NCBI GenBank assembly: GCA_902802535.1
Contig: CADCML010000012.1
Span: 47,523 to 111,522, forward strand
From: an uncultured Bacteroidia bacterium
GTDB taxonomy: Bacteria; Bacteroidota; Bacteroidia; Bacteroidales; F082
Direction of reading: 5' to 3'
DNA: 64,000 bases
Part shown: positions 23,747-32,213 of the stretch, in pieces
Numbering within the stretch: the first letter of the stretch is position 1
How the letters are laid out: the number at the start of each line of letters is the position of its first letter
Notes under the pieces: generated by a model
What the model was told of the DNA's origin: nothing
Seen by the model: the letters and a program-made list of their open reading frames with translations, nothing else
Databases searched by the model: none
Translations under genes and position numbers: made by a program

Positions 23747-24010
23747 TCAACATTTCAAATCCAGTTTTTTTGTACAATTTGATAACATTTCACAGATTGG
23801 ATCTTCCCTAACGATTTTCGGAGCGGCCTTTCCAGCCAACACCAGCACTTTCTTGCCATTGCGATAGACGTGCAGTTGTCGTGACCTAACCACAGCAGTC
23901 AGTTCCGGGTCATCCTGCATAGCCATCCAAAGACGATGATACACACCATCCTCCTCGAATAGCTTTTTCTGCAAATGGGAGCACATGTTGGCTTTGTCAG
24001 CGGTCATCAT
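23747..24010 (-). CDS. Small hypothetical protein of a minus-strand cargo operon
   Basis: An 87-residue protein starting 3 bases after the end of the C-GCAxxG-C-C gene, hence the last gene of a three-gene unit read from 24879. It has a central beta-rich basic part (RSRQLHVYRNGKKVLVLAGK) and four cysteines, two near the C-terminus (CEMLSNCTKKLDLKC), which may bind metal or be redox active like its neighbour. Family not recognised. Confidence 0.55.
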   Translation of the reverse strand: MMTADKANMCSHLQKKLFEEDGVYHRLWMAMQDDPELTAVVRSRQLHVYRNGKKVLVLAGKAAPKIVREDPICEMLSNCTKKLDLKC

Positions 24011-24013
24011 AAA

Positions 24014-24394
24014 TCATCCAATTTGTTCTTCCAAAAACTCAGCTGCATCAGCAACGCAATCGTCACATTCACGAAGTACTTTCCCTGTGCCGACACCCTT
24101 CAGCATTTTGCATTGGGTGGCTCCGTTGCGTTCCTGAAATTTGTTCATAATCTGGCGCATCTGCTTAGTCGAAGGGGATTTGCCCTTGTTGGCCAGCCCT
24201 AACACGAGTCCAGCGCCGACGATGGCTCCACAGGTTCCCTCCATAGTTCCCATACCACCGCCGAAAGGACCTGCAAGGCGTATGGCAGTCTCTTCGTCTA
24301 TTCCGGCGATGTCAGCATAAGTGCATAATACAGCTTGTGCGCAGTTCAGGCCGCAACGCTTCTTTTCCACTGCAAATTGTTTTCTTGTTTCCAT
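24014..24394 (-). CDS. C-GCAxxG-C-C family redox-type protein
   Basis: A 126-residue member of the family named for its spaced cysteines. CGLNCAQAVL near residue 15 fits the C..(N/G)CAq pattern, GGGMGTMEGTCGAIVGAGLV near 48 follows, and two later pairs lie at CKML and CDDCV. Members are often near redox or metal-related genes and some act in thiol or selenium chemistry; function here is unknown. Second gene of the minus-strand cargo operon, 5 bases after the VOC gene. Confidence 0.85.
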   Translation of the reverse strand: METRKQFAVEKKRCGLNCAQAVLCTYADIAGIDEETAIRLAGPFGGGMGTMEGTCGAIVGAGLVLGLANKGKSPSTKQMRQIMNKFQERNGATQCKMLKGVGTGKVLRECDDCVADAAEFLEEQIG

Positions 24395-24399
24395 CTATC

Positions 24400-24879
24400 T
24401 TATTTTACTGGTTCCCAAAGCTCAACTCGGCGGCCTTCATTGTCCTCTATGTGTACGAACTTGCCCAAACCTTCGTAACCCGTAACCTCATCAACGAACT
24501 TCACGCCTTCTTTGCGCAATCGTTCAACAATGGCATCCATATCGTCGACGATGTAGTTGATCATCATGTCATTGTCGCCGAAATAGTCAGTGTCGGATTC
24601 AAAGGGTGTCCATACGGTTTGGCCTTCAACTTCACCATCCTTGTTGTGATACCAAGTGAACACGTGTCCGTAAGGGCCGTTCTCTATGCCCAGATGGTCT
24701 TCATACCACTGCTTTGCCTTTTCAGGGTCTTGGCTCTTGAAGAATACACCTCCAATGCCAATTACTTTGCCTCTTTTTGTTTCCATATTCTCGTTTGGCT
24801 TTTGACAGTTTGCGCAGCTTGCCAGCGAAAGCCCTGTCAGCACCAAGACGGTTGCCATTGCCATAGTGTGTGCTTTCAT
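24400..24879 (-). CDS. VOC-family (glyoxalase-like) lipoprotein
   Basis: A 159-residue protein with a lipoprotein-type signal (MKAHTMAMATVLVLTGLSLA, then SC) followed by one vicinal-oxygen-chelate domain: IGIGGVFFKSQDPEKAKQWY near 40, FTWYHNKDG, NYIVDDMDAIVERLRKEGV and the closing HIEDNEGRRVELWEP with a metal-ligand-type Glu. VOC proteins are usually cytosolic, so the export signal is notable; alternatively translation could start at METKRGKV (residue 32), giving a cytosolic form. First gene of the operon, with a promoter at 24906-24913. Confidence 0.82.
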   Translation of the reverse strand: MKAHTMAMATVLVLTGLSLASCANCQKPNENMETKRGKVIGIGGVFFKSQDPEKAKQWYEDHLGIENGPYGHVFTWYHNKDGEVEGQTVWTPFESDTDYFGDNDMMINYIVDDMDAIVERLRKEGVKFVDEVTGYEGLGKFVHIEDNEGRRVELWEPVK

Positions 24880-24905
24880 TTTTGTTGCTTAAAAAACATG
24901 GCTGC

Positions 24906-24913
24906 AAATGTAC
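24906..24913 (-). promoter_or_regulatory. -7 element of the VOC/C-GCAxxG-C-C operon
   Basis: TACATTTG followed by CAGCC on the minus strand, about 27 bases before the ATG at 24879. Confidence 0.6.
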
Positions 24914-25100
24914 GCTTTTTCACACATTCTCAGGCACGATAGTTGGAAAAAGCTCTATGCAAATTAAACCAAAATTACAGATAGCGTTTTTCCCTATTAC
25001 ACTCACCATTGGACCTTTACGGCTTTGTTGAAACGATAAAAACGCAGCCCAAAAGGCTCCAAACCGTTATATGAGAATGAAAAAATTAAAAATCAACACA

Positions 25101-25304
25101 ATGGAAGAACAGATTTTAGAGAAGTACAAAGACCCATCGACCGGGCGCAATTATGTCATCATCGAGGGAAAGAAATTTTTTGTTGATATAGCTGTCGCAA
25201 GCACTTTCCTTCCCAATCCAGACCCTACTAAATATACCCGCGTGGAGCATATTGATGGAGACTTGGGAAACGACGATGTGAGAAACTTGCGCTGGGTTGA
25301 ATAA
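25101..25304 (+). CDS. Small HNH/NUMOD4-like protein
   Basis: A 67-residue protein whose C-terminus has the layout of phage HNH-type DNA-binding or nuclease modules: NPDPTKYTRVEHIDGDLGND followed by VRNLRWV, the usual (V.H.dGd..N....NLRW) signature. The first His of HNH and the Asn are visible, but the fold is short and probably only half of a nuclease, so it may bind DNA rather than cut it. An upstream in-frame ATG at 25071 is possible. It opens the plus-strand replication block. Confidence 0.6.
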   Translation: MEEQILEKYKDPSTGRNYVIIEGKKFFVDIAVASTFLPNPDPTKYTRVEHIDGDLGNDDVRNLRWVE

Positions 25305-25443
25305 TACAAGACCCAATCAGTACACGTTGATATAACACAATAGTATATCCACGACCATAACCATTTTTGCATTATACTTCGGCTGCCGTGAACTATGCTT
25401 CACGGTAAATGAGGTAGTATTATCAAACCAATACATTTTCGAC

Positions 25444-25599
25444 ATGAATACAAAAATCAAGTTTTTAACCACGGGAGAAATATTTCAGAACCGTAAAGAG
25501 GCCAAACTAATTATGGGCCACAGTAATTACAACAGGGCATGGAAGAATGGGGATATATACATTATCTCCACACCATCACCCACAGACATTGTTTATTAA
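25444..25599 (+). CDS. Small conserved-type protein, 51 residues
   Basis: A short frame (MNTKIKFLTTGEIFQNRKEA... ending PTDIVY) 23 bases before the primase-like gene. The text TGEIFQNRKEAKLIMGHSNY resembles small helix-turn-helix-like proteins (NUMOD1-type: tGevF.s.keAa..lg.s) that recognise DNA beside nucleases, and together with the HNH-like gene just upstream it may form a split NUMOD/HNH pair. Coding quality looks good despite the length. Confidence 0.6.
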   Translation: MNTKIKFLTTGEIFQNRKEAKLIMGHSNYNRAWKNGDIYIISTPSPTDIVY

Positions 25600-25622
25600 C
25601 CAACTAATTCATTTGCAGAGCT

Positions 25623-27416
25623 ATGAATATTATAGAAGATTTTAGATTTTATACGAATGTCAGTATAGACACGTATCAAAGTAAACAAGAAGCAACGGCG
25701 TGTTTAAGTAGGGCTGGTGCCAAAGCCGTTGGAAAGGAAAAGATGGCTTTCAGGGAACAAAACGTAACAGTGGCAGACTTCCTCAATCTTGCCACAAACG
25801 GACATACTTTTTGCAACTTGTATGATTTCGATCCAAACGAGAAATACTGGATTGAAACATCAACAGGTCAGCATTATCAGAGCTTTCCAGTCTATAAGAA
25901 AGGGGCTAATAAAGGAGCAATGAAAATAACAATCAAGTCAGACCAATTCTTCAAAGGCTCGCAGACGGTGTTTGTTGATGTTGACTTTACCAAATACCAA
26001 ACCATTCCAGAGTACATTTCAACCTTGACTATCCAACCCACTTGCGTTTATATGAGCTTTTCGGACAACAAGGACAAACACGGGGTAATATCAAGGCGTT
26101 TCAGGCTGGTATATGTGCTTGATGAAATTGTCGGAAAGGATGAGTTTGAAAAGATATCACGCACCATCAGCGACAGGATTGTACTTGACACGGGCGAGCC
26201 TATGGATGACGATTGCGGAACAAGGATAAGCCAATACATGAACGGCGTTTTCGGGAACAATGAGATCTACCAAAGCAACTGCATCTATTCCGTATCAGAC
26301 TTCATCGGCGAGGGAGTTGACTACATCGACAGCCCGCAACCTCGAAATGAAGTTGAACAAAGAACGCCGCAAATTGTCTTTAACGAGCAGATGTTGAATG
26401 ATATGGCCACTCTAAGTTATGGAGAGTTTATGCATTACTACTCAAAACAGTACACTTACATCTACCGTACCGAAAGAGAGGATTGGATATGCGGATTATA
26501 TCAACTGACTGATGAAAACTACCTTCAACTTTGGTATTTCCGTGAGAGACAGGTTGACGGACAGATGAGACGGCGCAAGCTGTTCAAGAATGCCTGCCTG
26601 AGAAGATTGATGTTCCCTGACATTGACCCCGACACGCTCTTGTTTAACCTCTATGTGGATTTCGTCAGGTTTTTCGATAACAGCGACAAGGTTATCACAT
26701 TGGACACGCTGAAAAGGAAAGTCGTAAATGCCATGAAGATGACACAGGAGCAACTTGAAGCCTACTGTCATTGGGAAATACAATACTGGCATAAAAACAG
26801 ACCCAAGTTCATCTGTATACCTGGAATAATCACGACACGCGGCCAAATCAATTATATCGGCAAAACTATACGCTGGGCCGAGATTGAGAAGACGTATGAC
26901 AGAACAAAATCTATCGGTGAAAATGCGGAGCTACTGGATGTGCCTCTTCGAACGCTATATAGGTTTTGCGAAGAGAAGTGGATAGACACCAACCCTAACA
27001 AAGGAATGACCAAGGAAGAGCGGAGAAATGCCAAACGCGAGGACAAAATCAGACAGATAAAGTTGTTCAAGACCTTGTATGACTCCGACCTGTCTTTGCG
27101 TGAGAATATGGAAATCATGCGCGAGAACGGCTTGGAGTTGGGAAAAAGCACCATTGCAAGGTGGATAGATGAATATTTCTCCGACGACCCCATGCCAGTC
27201 AGTATGCCGAAGATAGAACTTCCCGAATTGAACTGGTCTTTCCCAAAAGTAGAAAACCATTCTTGCACGGCTTCAGGAGAAGAGGAACTTGGGTATAAGG
27301 TTAGCGACTGGGATTTGGCTAATGTCCCCCAAAGTCAGGATGCGTTCTTTGGAGGTGGTGGCATCGACTGGGGATGGGGATTACCTGAAATCACTTTTGA
27401 TAGTTTTCTACATTGA
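25623..27416 (+). CDS. Primase-like (archaeo-eukaryotic primase superfamily) replication protein with C-terminal helix-turn-helix region
   Basis: A 597-residue protein. Residues 116-122 read VFVDVDF, the hhhDhD metal-binding signature of AEP primases; the following SFSDN (145-149), His153 and RRFRLVYVLD (159-168) fit the second catalytic strand pair. The C-terminal third holds two helix-turn-helix-like segments (SIGENAELLDVPLRTLYRF and LSLRENMEIMRENGLELGKS), suggesting origin binding. This combination fits a replication initiator/primase of a mobile element. Assigned by motif reading; the family itself is not named. A 13-bp hairpin follows at 27427-27464. Confidence 0.6.
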   Translation: MNIIEDFRFYTNVSIDTYQSKQEATACLSRAGAKAVGKEKMAFREQNVTVADFLNLATNGHTFCNLYDFDPNEKYWIETSTGQHYQSFPVYKKGANKGAMKITIKSDQFFKGSQTVFVDVDFTKYQTIPEYISTLTIQPTCVYMSFSDNKDKHGVISRRFRLVYVLDEIVGKDEFEKISRTISDRIVLDTGEPMDDDCGTRISQYMNGVFGNNEIYQSNCIYSVSDFIGEGVDYIDSPQPRNEVEQRTPQIVFNEQMLNDMATLSYGEFMHYYSKQYTYIYRTEREDWICGLYQLTDENYLQLWYFRERQVDGQMRRRKLFKNACLRRLMFPDIDPDTLLFNLYVDFVRFFDNSDKVITLDTLKRKVVNAMKMTQEQLEAYCHWEIQYWHKNRPKFICIPGIITTRGQINYIGKTIRWAEIEKTYDRTKSIGENAELLDVPLRTLYRFCEEKWIDTNPNKGMTKEERRNAKREDKIRQIKLFKTLYDSDLSLRENMEIMRENGLELGKSTIARWIDEYFSDDPMPVSMPKIELPELNWSFPKVENHSCTASGEEELGYKVSDWDLANVPQSQDAFFGGGGIDWGWGLPEITFDSFLH

Positions 27417-27426
27417 TTACACTCAA

Positions 27427-27464
27427 CAGAGAGAACATCGGCACACAAAAAGATGTTCTCTCTG
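27427..27464 (+). terminator. 13-bp stem-loop after the primase-like gene
   Basis: CAGAGAGAACATC and GATGTTCTCTCTG are perfect complements around a 12-base loop. There is no T-run, so it may stabilise the 3' end or reduce read-through rather than terminate fully. Confidence 0.55.
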
Positions 27465-27638
27465 AATGTTGTTGTCAATCATCATTATCATTATATGTAG
27501 TATTAGAGATACTACTACTTATTATATCCGTTTGGCAAAAACGGGCAAAAATGGGACAGTTATTTTAAACTAGCTATCTGAAATGTCAAAAACGCGCTTT
27601 CCCCCTGTCATTCGCCTTATAAGAAAAAGACAAACATC

Positions 27639-27986
27639 ATGTGGTGGAATTTTATGCAATCACTATTCGGGGAGCGAAGCAGAGTAACCCCCGAATGTCG
27701 CGTCAATAAAAATACCGCACCTGAAGCAACAGACAATGACGGTATGAAAAAGATAGACAATGACGAGAAACCATTAAGCGATATAGAACGGCTCGAACAA
27801 TACTACGGCGAACTACATGAAGGAAAAATCATAGAAACGACCCTTCAAGAGATACTAACCGCCGTTCCCAGACATCGAGCCAGGACTGACGCTTATGATT
27901 CACTCGTCAAGAAATTAGAGCGTGACTATGGGGTAAAGCTCATAATCACCTCAAGAAAGAAAAATAAATCGTTAAAATACAAGTAA
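27639..27986 (+). CDS. Hypothetical protein, 115 residues
   Basis: Two parts: a variable N-terminus (about 1-45) and a conserved-looking helical C-terminus (LEQYYGELHEGKIIETTLQE, then TAVPRHRARTDAYDSLVKKL and YGVKLIITSRKK), which could be a small DNA-binding domain. It starts 2 bases before the next gene, indicating one operon. Family not recognised. Confidence 0.6.
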   Translation: MWWNFMQSLFGERSRVTPECRVNKNTAPEATDNDGMKKIDNDEKPLSDIERLEQYYGELHEGKIIETTLQEILTAVPRHRARTDAYDSLVKKLERDYGVKLIITSRKKNKSLKYK

Positions 27987-27988
27987 TT

Positions 27989-28450
27989 ATGAAATACTTT
28001 TTAATTAAAACTGTATTGGACTCTAAAAAGCTCTCGCCAATCGGAATGCAAACACTATTACAGCAGAGGTTAGATGATTGGTTGGGAAAAGACAAGGCCC
28101 AAATCAAGGTGGACGCTTTGAATAACAATACGATGAAATTCACATTGTATCGGAAATATGGAAACTGGTTTGAGGATCCGCAACGATTCCAGCCCCAAAC
28201 AAGCGTATTCAGTTGGGACGAGCATATCTTATTGGGCGACGACTATCAAACAGGAACAACAGCTGATTTTGAAACGCTTACAGGGAGATATGTCATCAGC
28301 TACAACGAGAACGACTTTTTCGCCGACTACAAGGAAAAGGCCAAGGAAAACCATTGCACAAGAATTAAGCAGCTTTCACAACAGTCTTTTCTCGACAGGA
28401 TTGAGTTTACGGTTGAGTTGTTGCAGCAGAAAAAGAAGCAGCAACCATAA
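27989..28450 (+). CDS. Hypothetical protein, 153 residues
   Basis: Directly follows the 115-residue gene (2-base gap). Soluble, mixed alpha/beta, with Trp- and Tyr-rich middle (YRKYGNWFEDPQRFQPQTSV) and a basic helical end (QLLQQKKKQQP-like). No family recognised. A hairpin (AAGGACAACA pairing with TGTTGCCCTT) follows near 28453-28490 and separates it from the converging hydrolase gene. Confidence 0.6.
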   Translation: MKYFLIKTVLDSKKLSPIGMQTLLQQRLDDWLGKDKAQIKVDALNNNTMKFTLYRKYGNWFEDPQRFQPQTSVFSWDEHILLGDDYQTGTTADFETLTGRYVISYNENDFFADYKEKAKENHCTRIKQLSQQSFLDRIEFTVELLQQKKKQQP

Positions 28451-28541
28451 AAACAAGGACAACAGACTATAGCGTTTGTTGCCCTTTCTTTTTTCCATTC
28501 CAGCCTATCTTTCTGTGGCTAAAGCTCAATCTGACTCATGC

Positions 28542-29147
28542 TTACTTCTCTGACAAAGGATATTCCATCAGCATCTGTTTGGCCAAGGGAACATACCAGT
28601 CGCGGACTTCATCGGCGGTCGGTGTGTGATTGCCGGGAAAATGGAACGACCTGTTATAATGCTCCAAAAATAGCGGTTCAAAATGGGCCAATGTGTCGCC
28701 TTCGCCAAACAAGCCCCAGATACGGTCTTTGTAGTCGGGATTGCAGTTGTTGAACTGTATAGCCTCCAACTCGGCGAACTCATCAATCAGGGCTTCATCA
28801 ATGACGAACTCCTGGATGCCATCCTTACGGGGAGATTTATACTCGTGCTTGCCAATGCGTTTTTTCAAGAATTCCGTCATCTGAAAGTGGGGATTTCCAA
28901 GCAAAGCAGGAATGCCTACTGAGGGAGCAATCATCTGGGCATAGAACGAACCACAGCTGTTGCCAATCAATAGGTCTGGCTTCTCACGGTCAATAAACTC
29001 TCTTATGAACTCAATGGCTGCTTTCGGGTGCCTCGGAAGGTCGGGAGTCAGCACCTCTGCAAGACCATCAAACGCCTCTCGTAAAGCTATCGCTGGTATG
29101 CACTGGCCGCTGGCAAAGAAACCGTGAAGGAACAAAATCTTCTTCAT
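28542..29147 (-). CDS. YqiA/UPF0227-like alpha/beta-hydrolase
   Basis: A small single-domain esterase-like protein of 201 residues from MKKILFLHG (29147); a longer start at 29183 overlaps the upstream gene by 20 bases. The oxyanion strand KKILFLHGFFASG, nucleophile elbow GNSCGS near 84 (Ser in G-N-S-C-G), acid in FGEGDTLAHF and His in PGNHTP are all visible. The YqiA family hydrolyses short acyl esters in vitro; the physiological substrate is unknown. Second gene of a minus-strand cargo pair with the membrane protein. Confidence 0.75.
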   Translation of the reverse strand: MKKILFLHGFFASGQCIPAIALREAFDGLAEVLTPDLPRHPKAAIEFIREFIDREKPDLLIGNSCGSFYAQMIAPSVGIPALLGNPHFQMTEFLKKRIGKHEYKSPRKDGIQEFVIDEALIDEFAELEAIQFNNCNPDYKDRIWGLFGEGDTLAHFEPLFLEHYNRSFHFPGNHTPTADEVRDWYVPLAKQMLMEYPLSEK

Positions 29148-29163
29148 CCTCTTGTCCATTTTT

Positions 29164-29559
29164 TTATTCAGAACCACTTTCATTCAATTTGCGCTCTATC
29201 TTGTTTAGTGTGTCGAAGAACCGATAAGTGGCGACGGTAGGGCCGAAAAGCAACACGCCAAAGGTGTTCCACCCGAACATGTGCCACCACGAGGTGTGAG
29301 GGGCTTCTATCCCTAACTCTATGGCTTTGGTTTTCAACTCCTCTGCAATCCGTGCCATCCAAACGAGTGTGTAGATAAATGCTGTAGGAATACCCCAAAG
29401 ATAAGCTACCCAATAGGGCTGCAACTTATGTCCTAGAATCTCTTCCAACTCATCCTGCAACCCACCCAAAGGCATGTAAAACAGGAAGAACAGCCCAAAG
29501 GTGCAAAAGTCGATGCATCCGAGCAAAAATCCTGGCCTATTGGTGTGTTGGTATCTCAT
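29164..29559 (-). CDS. DUF4234-like small membrane protein
   Basis: A 131-residue protein with three or four predicted membrane helices: GFLLGCIDFCTFGLFFLFYM, YWVAYLWGIPTAFIYTLVWM and FGVLLFGPTVATYRFFDTL, and charged ends. The pattern (short inner N-terminus, W-rich second helix, long acidic loop) resembles DUF4234/DUF805-like proteins of unknown function. Probably co-transcribed with the hydrolase downstream. Confidence 0.65.
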   Translation of the reverse strand: MRYQHTNRPGFLLGCIDFCTFGLFFLFYMPLGGLQDELEEILGHKLQPYWVAYLWGIPTAFIYTLVWMARIAEELKTKAIELGIEAPHTSWWHMFGWNTFGVLLFGPTVATYRFFDTLNKIERKLNESGSE

Positions 29560-29581
29560 TTGGTATGCTTTTGTTTATCCT

Positions 29582-29671
29582 TCAATTACCTTGGATTTCT
29601 TTTCCGTCAAACCATAAAGCATCAAGGCTTTCGATGTATTTGTTGAGTATGTTGCGTTGGAAGATTTGCAT
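29582..29671 (-). pseudogene. Short remnant resembling the start of a type IIG/Eco57I-like restriction-modification protein
   Basis: A frame of 29 residues (MQIFQRNILNKYIESLDALW...) with a good promoter (TATTTTTG at 29696-29703 on the minus strand). The start resembles the first residues of Bacteroidetes class I SAM-dependent methyltransferases in the Eco57I group (xxFQxxVLxKYLxxLD). It stops after 29 residues. Either the 5' scrap of a lost gene or a leader peptide for the membrane protein gene 23 bases downstream. Confidence 0.35.
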
Positions 29672-29825
29672 GACAACGAGCATTATTTGAGACTTCAAAA
29701 ATACGAAAAAGTTGTTTTCCAAGAGAAGTGTTTGTTTCAAAGAGGCAAAACCAGCCACCGTTTCAGAATCCTTCAAACCCTTATATATGAACTATTAAAG
29801 AGAATAAAACAGACAGCCATTATTG

Positions 29826-30085
29826 ATGCTTGATATACGAAGAGTTTATCAGCGACAATCAAGAAGGTGGGCATCACTTGGAATTAGGCCTTATGAATAT
29901 GCCTAATTTGCATCTGATATAGCCAGTCTGTAAGAAACAAGGAACTACGACCCTGGAATAAAACGGGCGTGGTTCCTCTTTTTGGGCATTTTTTTATTCC
30001 TTGTAATACTCCTTAAAAGCCTTATATATAGAGAATTACAATTAACCTGTTACTAACAAATAAACTACAGAAAGGAAAAAGAAAA
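29826..30085 (+). other. Gap with a terminator and a possible 26-residue frame
   Basis: A short frame (29826-29906, LDIRRVYQRQSRRWASLGIR) is open but unsupported. A clear terminator follows: AGGAAC (29940-29945) pairs with GTTCCT (29972-29977) within a longer imperfect stem containing ACG/CGT, followed by five T. No other gene is seen before 30086. Confidence 0.4.
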
Positions 30086-30235
30086 ATGACAAAAATCGTA
30101 AAAGTATTACAGATCAGCACTGAAGTAATGGTGCTGGTTTTATGCGGTCTTGAATTAAGAGACGCAATCAAGAGAATCAAAGAAGAAAGAAAAATTCGTC
30201 CCAACCCTTCACAAAATCAAAATGACAAAGTATGA
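30086..30235 (+). CDS. Microprotein, 49 residues
   Basis: MTKIVKVLQISTEVMVLVLC then a charged tail (LELRDAIKRIKEERKIRP). One hydrophobic or amphipathic helix followed by a basic helix. Preceded by AAAGGAAAAAG at suitable distance. It overlaps the next microprotein gene by 14 bases, which supports both being real. Function unknown. Confidence 0.5.
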   Translation: MTKIVKVLQISTEVMVLVLCGLELRDAIKRIKEERKIRPNPSQNQNDKV

Positions 30236-30350
30236 GAAAGGAGAGGACATCATTATTTTGGTACTGGACACAATCGTAACCATTCTCAAAAACAGCAAGA
30301 AACTGAGAAAGTTATTCAAGAAGAAGACAGCACCATTGAACAAACCATAA
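30222..30350 (+). CDS. Microprotein, 42 residues
   Basis: MTKYEKGEDIIILVLDTIVT followed by a Lys-rich tail (KKLRKLFKKKTAP). Same design as the neighbour: short hydrophobic helix plus basic tail, as in membrane-active peptides or small membrane-bound regulators. It ends 25 bases before the DUF3871 gene and is probably co-transcribed with it. Confidence 0.5.
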   Translation: MTKYEKGEDIIILVLDTIVTILKNSKKLRKLFKKKTAPLNKP

Positions 30351-30375
30351 CGAGAACAACTAAAGACAAACAATT

Positions 30376-31338
30376 ATGGACAACAACAACGAGACAAACA
30401 CCTTGGAATTGGTGAACAAACATCCCAACTTCATCGAGAGCAACACCCAGGAAATCACCCTTGGGGAAATTGCAGACAAATGTATCGTACCAACTTTCAG
30501 CGACAACACATTGACAATTAGCCATCAAGACTTTTGTATGTCAGTATATAATGCCGCAGAAGAAGTGTTTGGAAAACTAACACCTATTGAGTGTCGAGTA
30601 AGCCACCAGATTAATGGCAGAATCCCGACCGCTCTTTACAAAAAAACAAACGAGTTAGCCGACAACGAAAAAACCATCTATTACCAAAGATTGGCATGGA
30701 TAGCTAAAGTCGGCAACCTCGTCAGAAACATCGATGGGCAAGAAATTCACCTCACAATCGGAGGTGTAAGAGCCTATTCAGATGATAAACTCTACAATCG
30801 TCCATCCGCTTTGAAGTTTAAAATCTTTGTCGGATGGCAAGTACGTGTTTGCAGCAACCTCATGTTGCAAACAAACGGATATTCAGGAACTATCGAATGT
30901 ATGACACAAGCGGACATTCGTCAGAAAGCTCTGGAATTATTCAGCAGCTTCGATCCTGAAAAAGACAACAATCTGAACGCCTTGGCCGAATTGCAGGACA
31001 CAAGGATGACAGAAGAACAGTTTTGCCACATCATCGGGAGAATGAGACTATTGCAGGCTCTACCAGTGGCACAGCAGAAGGCTATTCCCCAGTTCATTCT
31101 GGGCGACCAAGCCATTAATGAAGCAGTACGACAATACGTCACCAACCCTAATTTCGGAAGAAAAAACGGGGATGACGGTATCAATACTTGGGACTTTATG
31201 CAACTATTGACAGAAGCGGCAAAAGGCAGCTACATTGACCGCTGGCTCGACCGCAACGCCAACAGCATTGAGTTTTCACAGGGCATCAGAAAAGCCCTGA
31301 GATATGAGGAAACGGATTATGACTGGTTCCTCAACTGA
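30376..31338 (+). CDS. DUF3871 family protein
   Basis: A 320-residue protein of a Bacteroidetes family found on mobile elements. Recognisable features: a charged N-terminus, CRVSHQINGRIPTALYKKTN near 77, LTIGGVRAYSDDKLYNRPSA near 125, FKIFVGWQVRVCSNL near 150, and the C-terminal NTWDFMQLLTEAAKGSYIDR. These fit DUF3871, whose function is unknown; the composition recalls phage DUF945/DUF932-type proteins often found with annealing proteins. The next genes (annealing protein and exonuclease) suggest a part in element recombination. Confidence 0.8.
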   Translation: MDNNNETNTLELVNKHPNFIESNTQEITLGEIADKCIVPTFSDNTLTISHQDFCMSVYNAAEEVFGKLTPIECRVSHQINGRIPTALYKKTNELADNEKTIYYQRLAWIAKVGNLVRNIDGQEIHLTIGGVRAYSDDKLYNRPSALKFKIFVGWQVRVCSNLMLQTNGYSGTIECMTQADIRQKALELFSSFDPEKDNNLNALAELQDTRMTEEQFCHIIGRMRLLQALPVAQQKAIPQFILGDQAINEAVRQYVTNPNFGRKNGDDGINTWDFMQLLTEAAKGSYIDRWLDRNANSIEFSQGIRKALRYEETDYDWFLN

Positions 31339-31385
31339 CCTGAAGAGAGCATCTATCAGGAGGGGGCTTTTTTGCTCCTTTTTCA

Positions 31386-31445
31386 GAGAGACACACATTT
31401 ATCAAAGTATTCAATTACAGCGAATTTGTGTGCCTCTCTTTTTTC
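31386..31445 (+). terminator. Terminator after the DUF3871 gene
   Basis: GAGAGACACACA and TGTGTGCCTCTC pair with one mismatch and a T-run follows. A second small GGAG/CTCC hairpin with T-run is just upstream near 31359-31382. Confidence 0.65.
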
Positions 31446-31478
31446 ATGCAATCAACAAACAACTAAAAAACAGACACA

Positions 31479-32210
31479 ATGGAAAACAACAAAAATCAAG
31501 AAGAAATGCGTAGAGAAGGCTTCAATAACCTTTATGCTCTAAACGTGAATGACCGTACCGAAAAGAAAAACGGTCTGACTTATTTGACCTGGGCTGTGGC
31601 TTGGGCGGAATTTAAGAAGCAATATCCTTCGGCGACCTATCGGATTGTGAAAGACAGCAACACCAATTTGCCCTATTTCCTCGACGAGAGACTGGGCATC
31701 ATCGTCTATACCGAAGTGACGGTTGATGGATTGACTTACGAAATGTGGCTTCCTGTGATGGATGGAGCCAACAAAGCGATGAGACTTGAACCCTATACGT
31801 ATCAAGTCTTTGACAAGTACAAGAACACCTACATCGAAAAGAAGGTTGATGCAGCCACTATGTTCGACATCAACAAAACGATTATGCGATGCTTGGTAAA
31901 GAACCTTGCAATGTTCGGCCTTGGTCTTTACATCTACGCCGGAGAAGATCTGCCTGAGGAAACAATCGAGAATACAAGAGAAGCAAGCGAACCTGAACCC
32001 GCTAAACCTAAGCGTACCTACACACGAAGAACCGCTACCACTCCCATCGACAAGTATGCAGGAATCAAGGCGGCTCTGGAATCCATGAAGGACATCAACA
32101 GCCTTCTTAACCTCTACAACCAACACAAGAACGAGGTGGAGGGTAATCCTGAAATCAAGGCTCTCTTCACCCAACGTCGAGAGCAATTACAAACCAAAAA
32201 AGCAGCTTAA
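31479..32210 (+). CDS. DUF1071 (Sak-type) single-strand annealing protein
   Basis: A 243-residue recombinase expected to anneal complementary single strands. The DUF1071 core is clear: LYALNVNDRTEKKNGLTYLT near 20, WAVAWAEFKKQYPSATYRIV, VYTEVTVDGLTYEMWLPVMD, and the helix IMRCLVKNLAMFGLGLYIYA near 142. Then comes an acidic linker and a C-terminal helical region (about 190-243) that may bind a partner. The exonuclease gene follows after 3 bases, giving the usual two-gene recombination pair (compare Red beta and exonuclease). Confidence 0.9.
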   Translation: MENNKNQEEMRREGFNNLYALNVNDRTEKKNGLTYLTWAVAWAEFKKQYPSATYRIVKDSNTNLPYFLDERLGIIVYTEVTVDGLTYEMWLPVMDGANKAMRLEPYTYQVFDKYKNTYIEKKVDAATMFDINKTIMRCLVKNLAMFGLGLYIYAGEDLPEETIENTREASEPEPAKPKRTYTRRTATTPIDKYAGIKAALESMKDINSLLNLYNQHKNEVEGNPEIKALFTQRREQLQTKKAA

Positions 32211-32213
32211 ACC

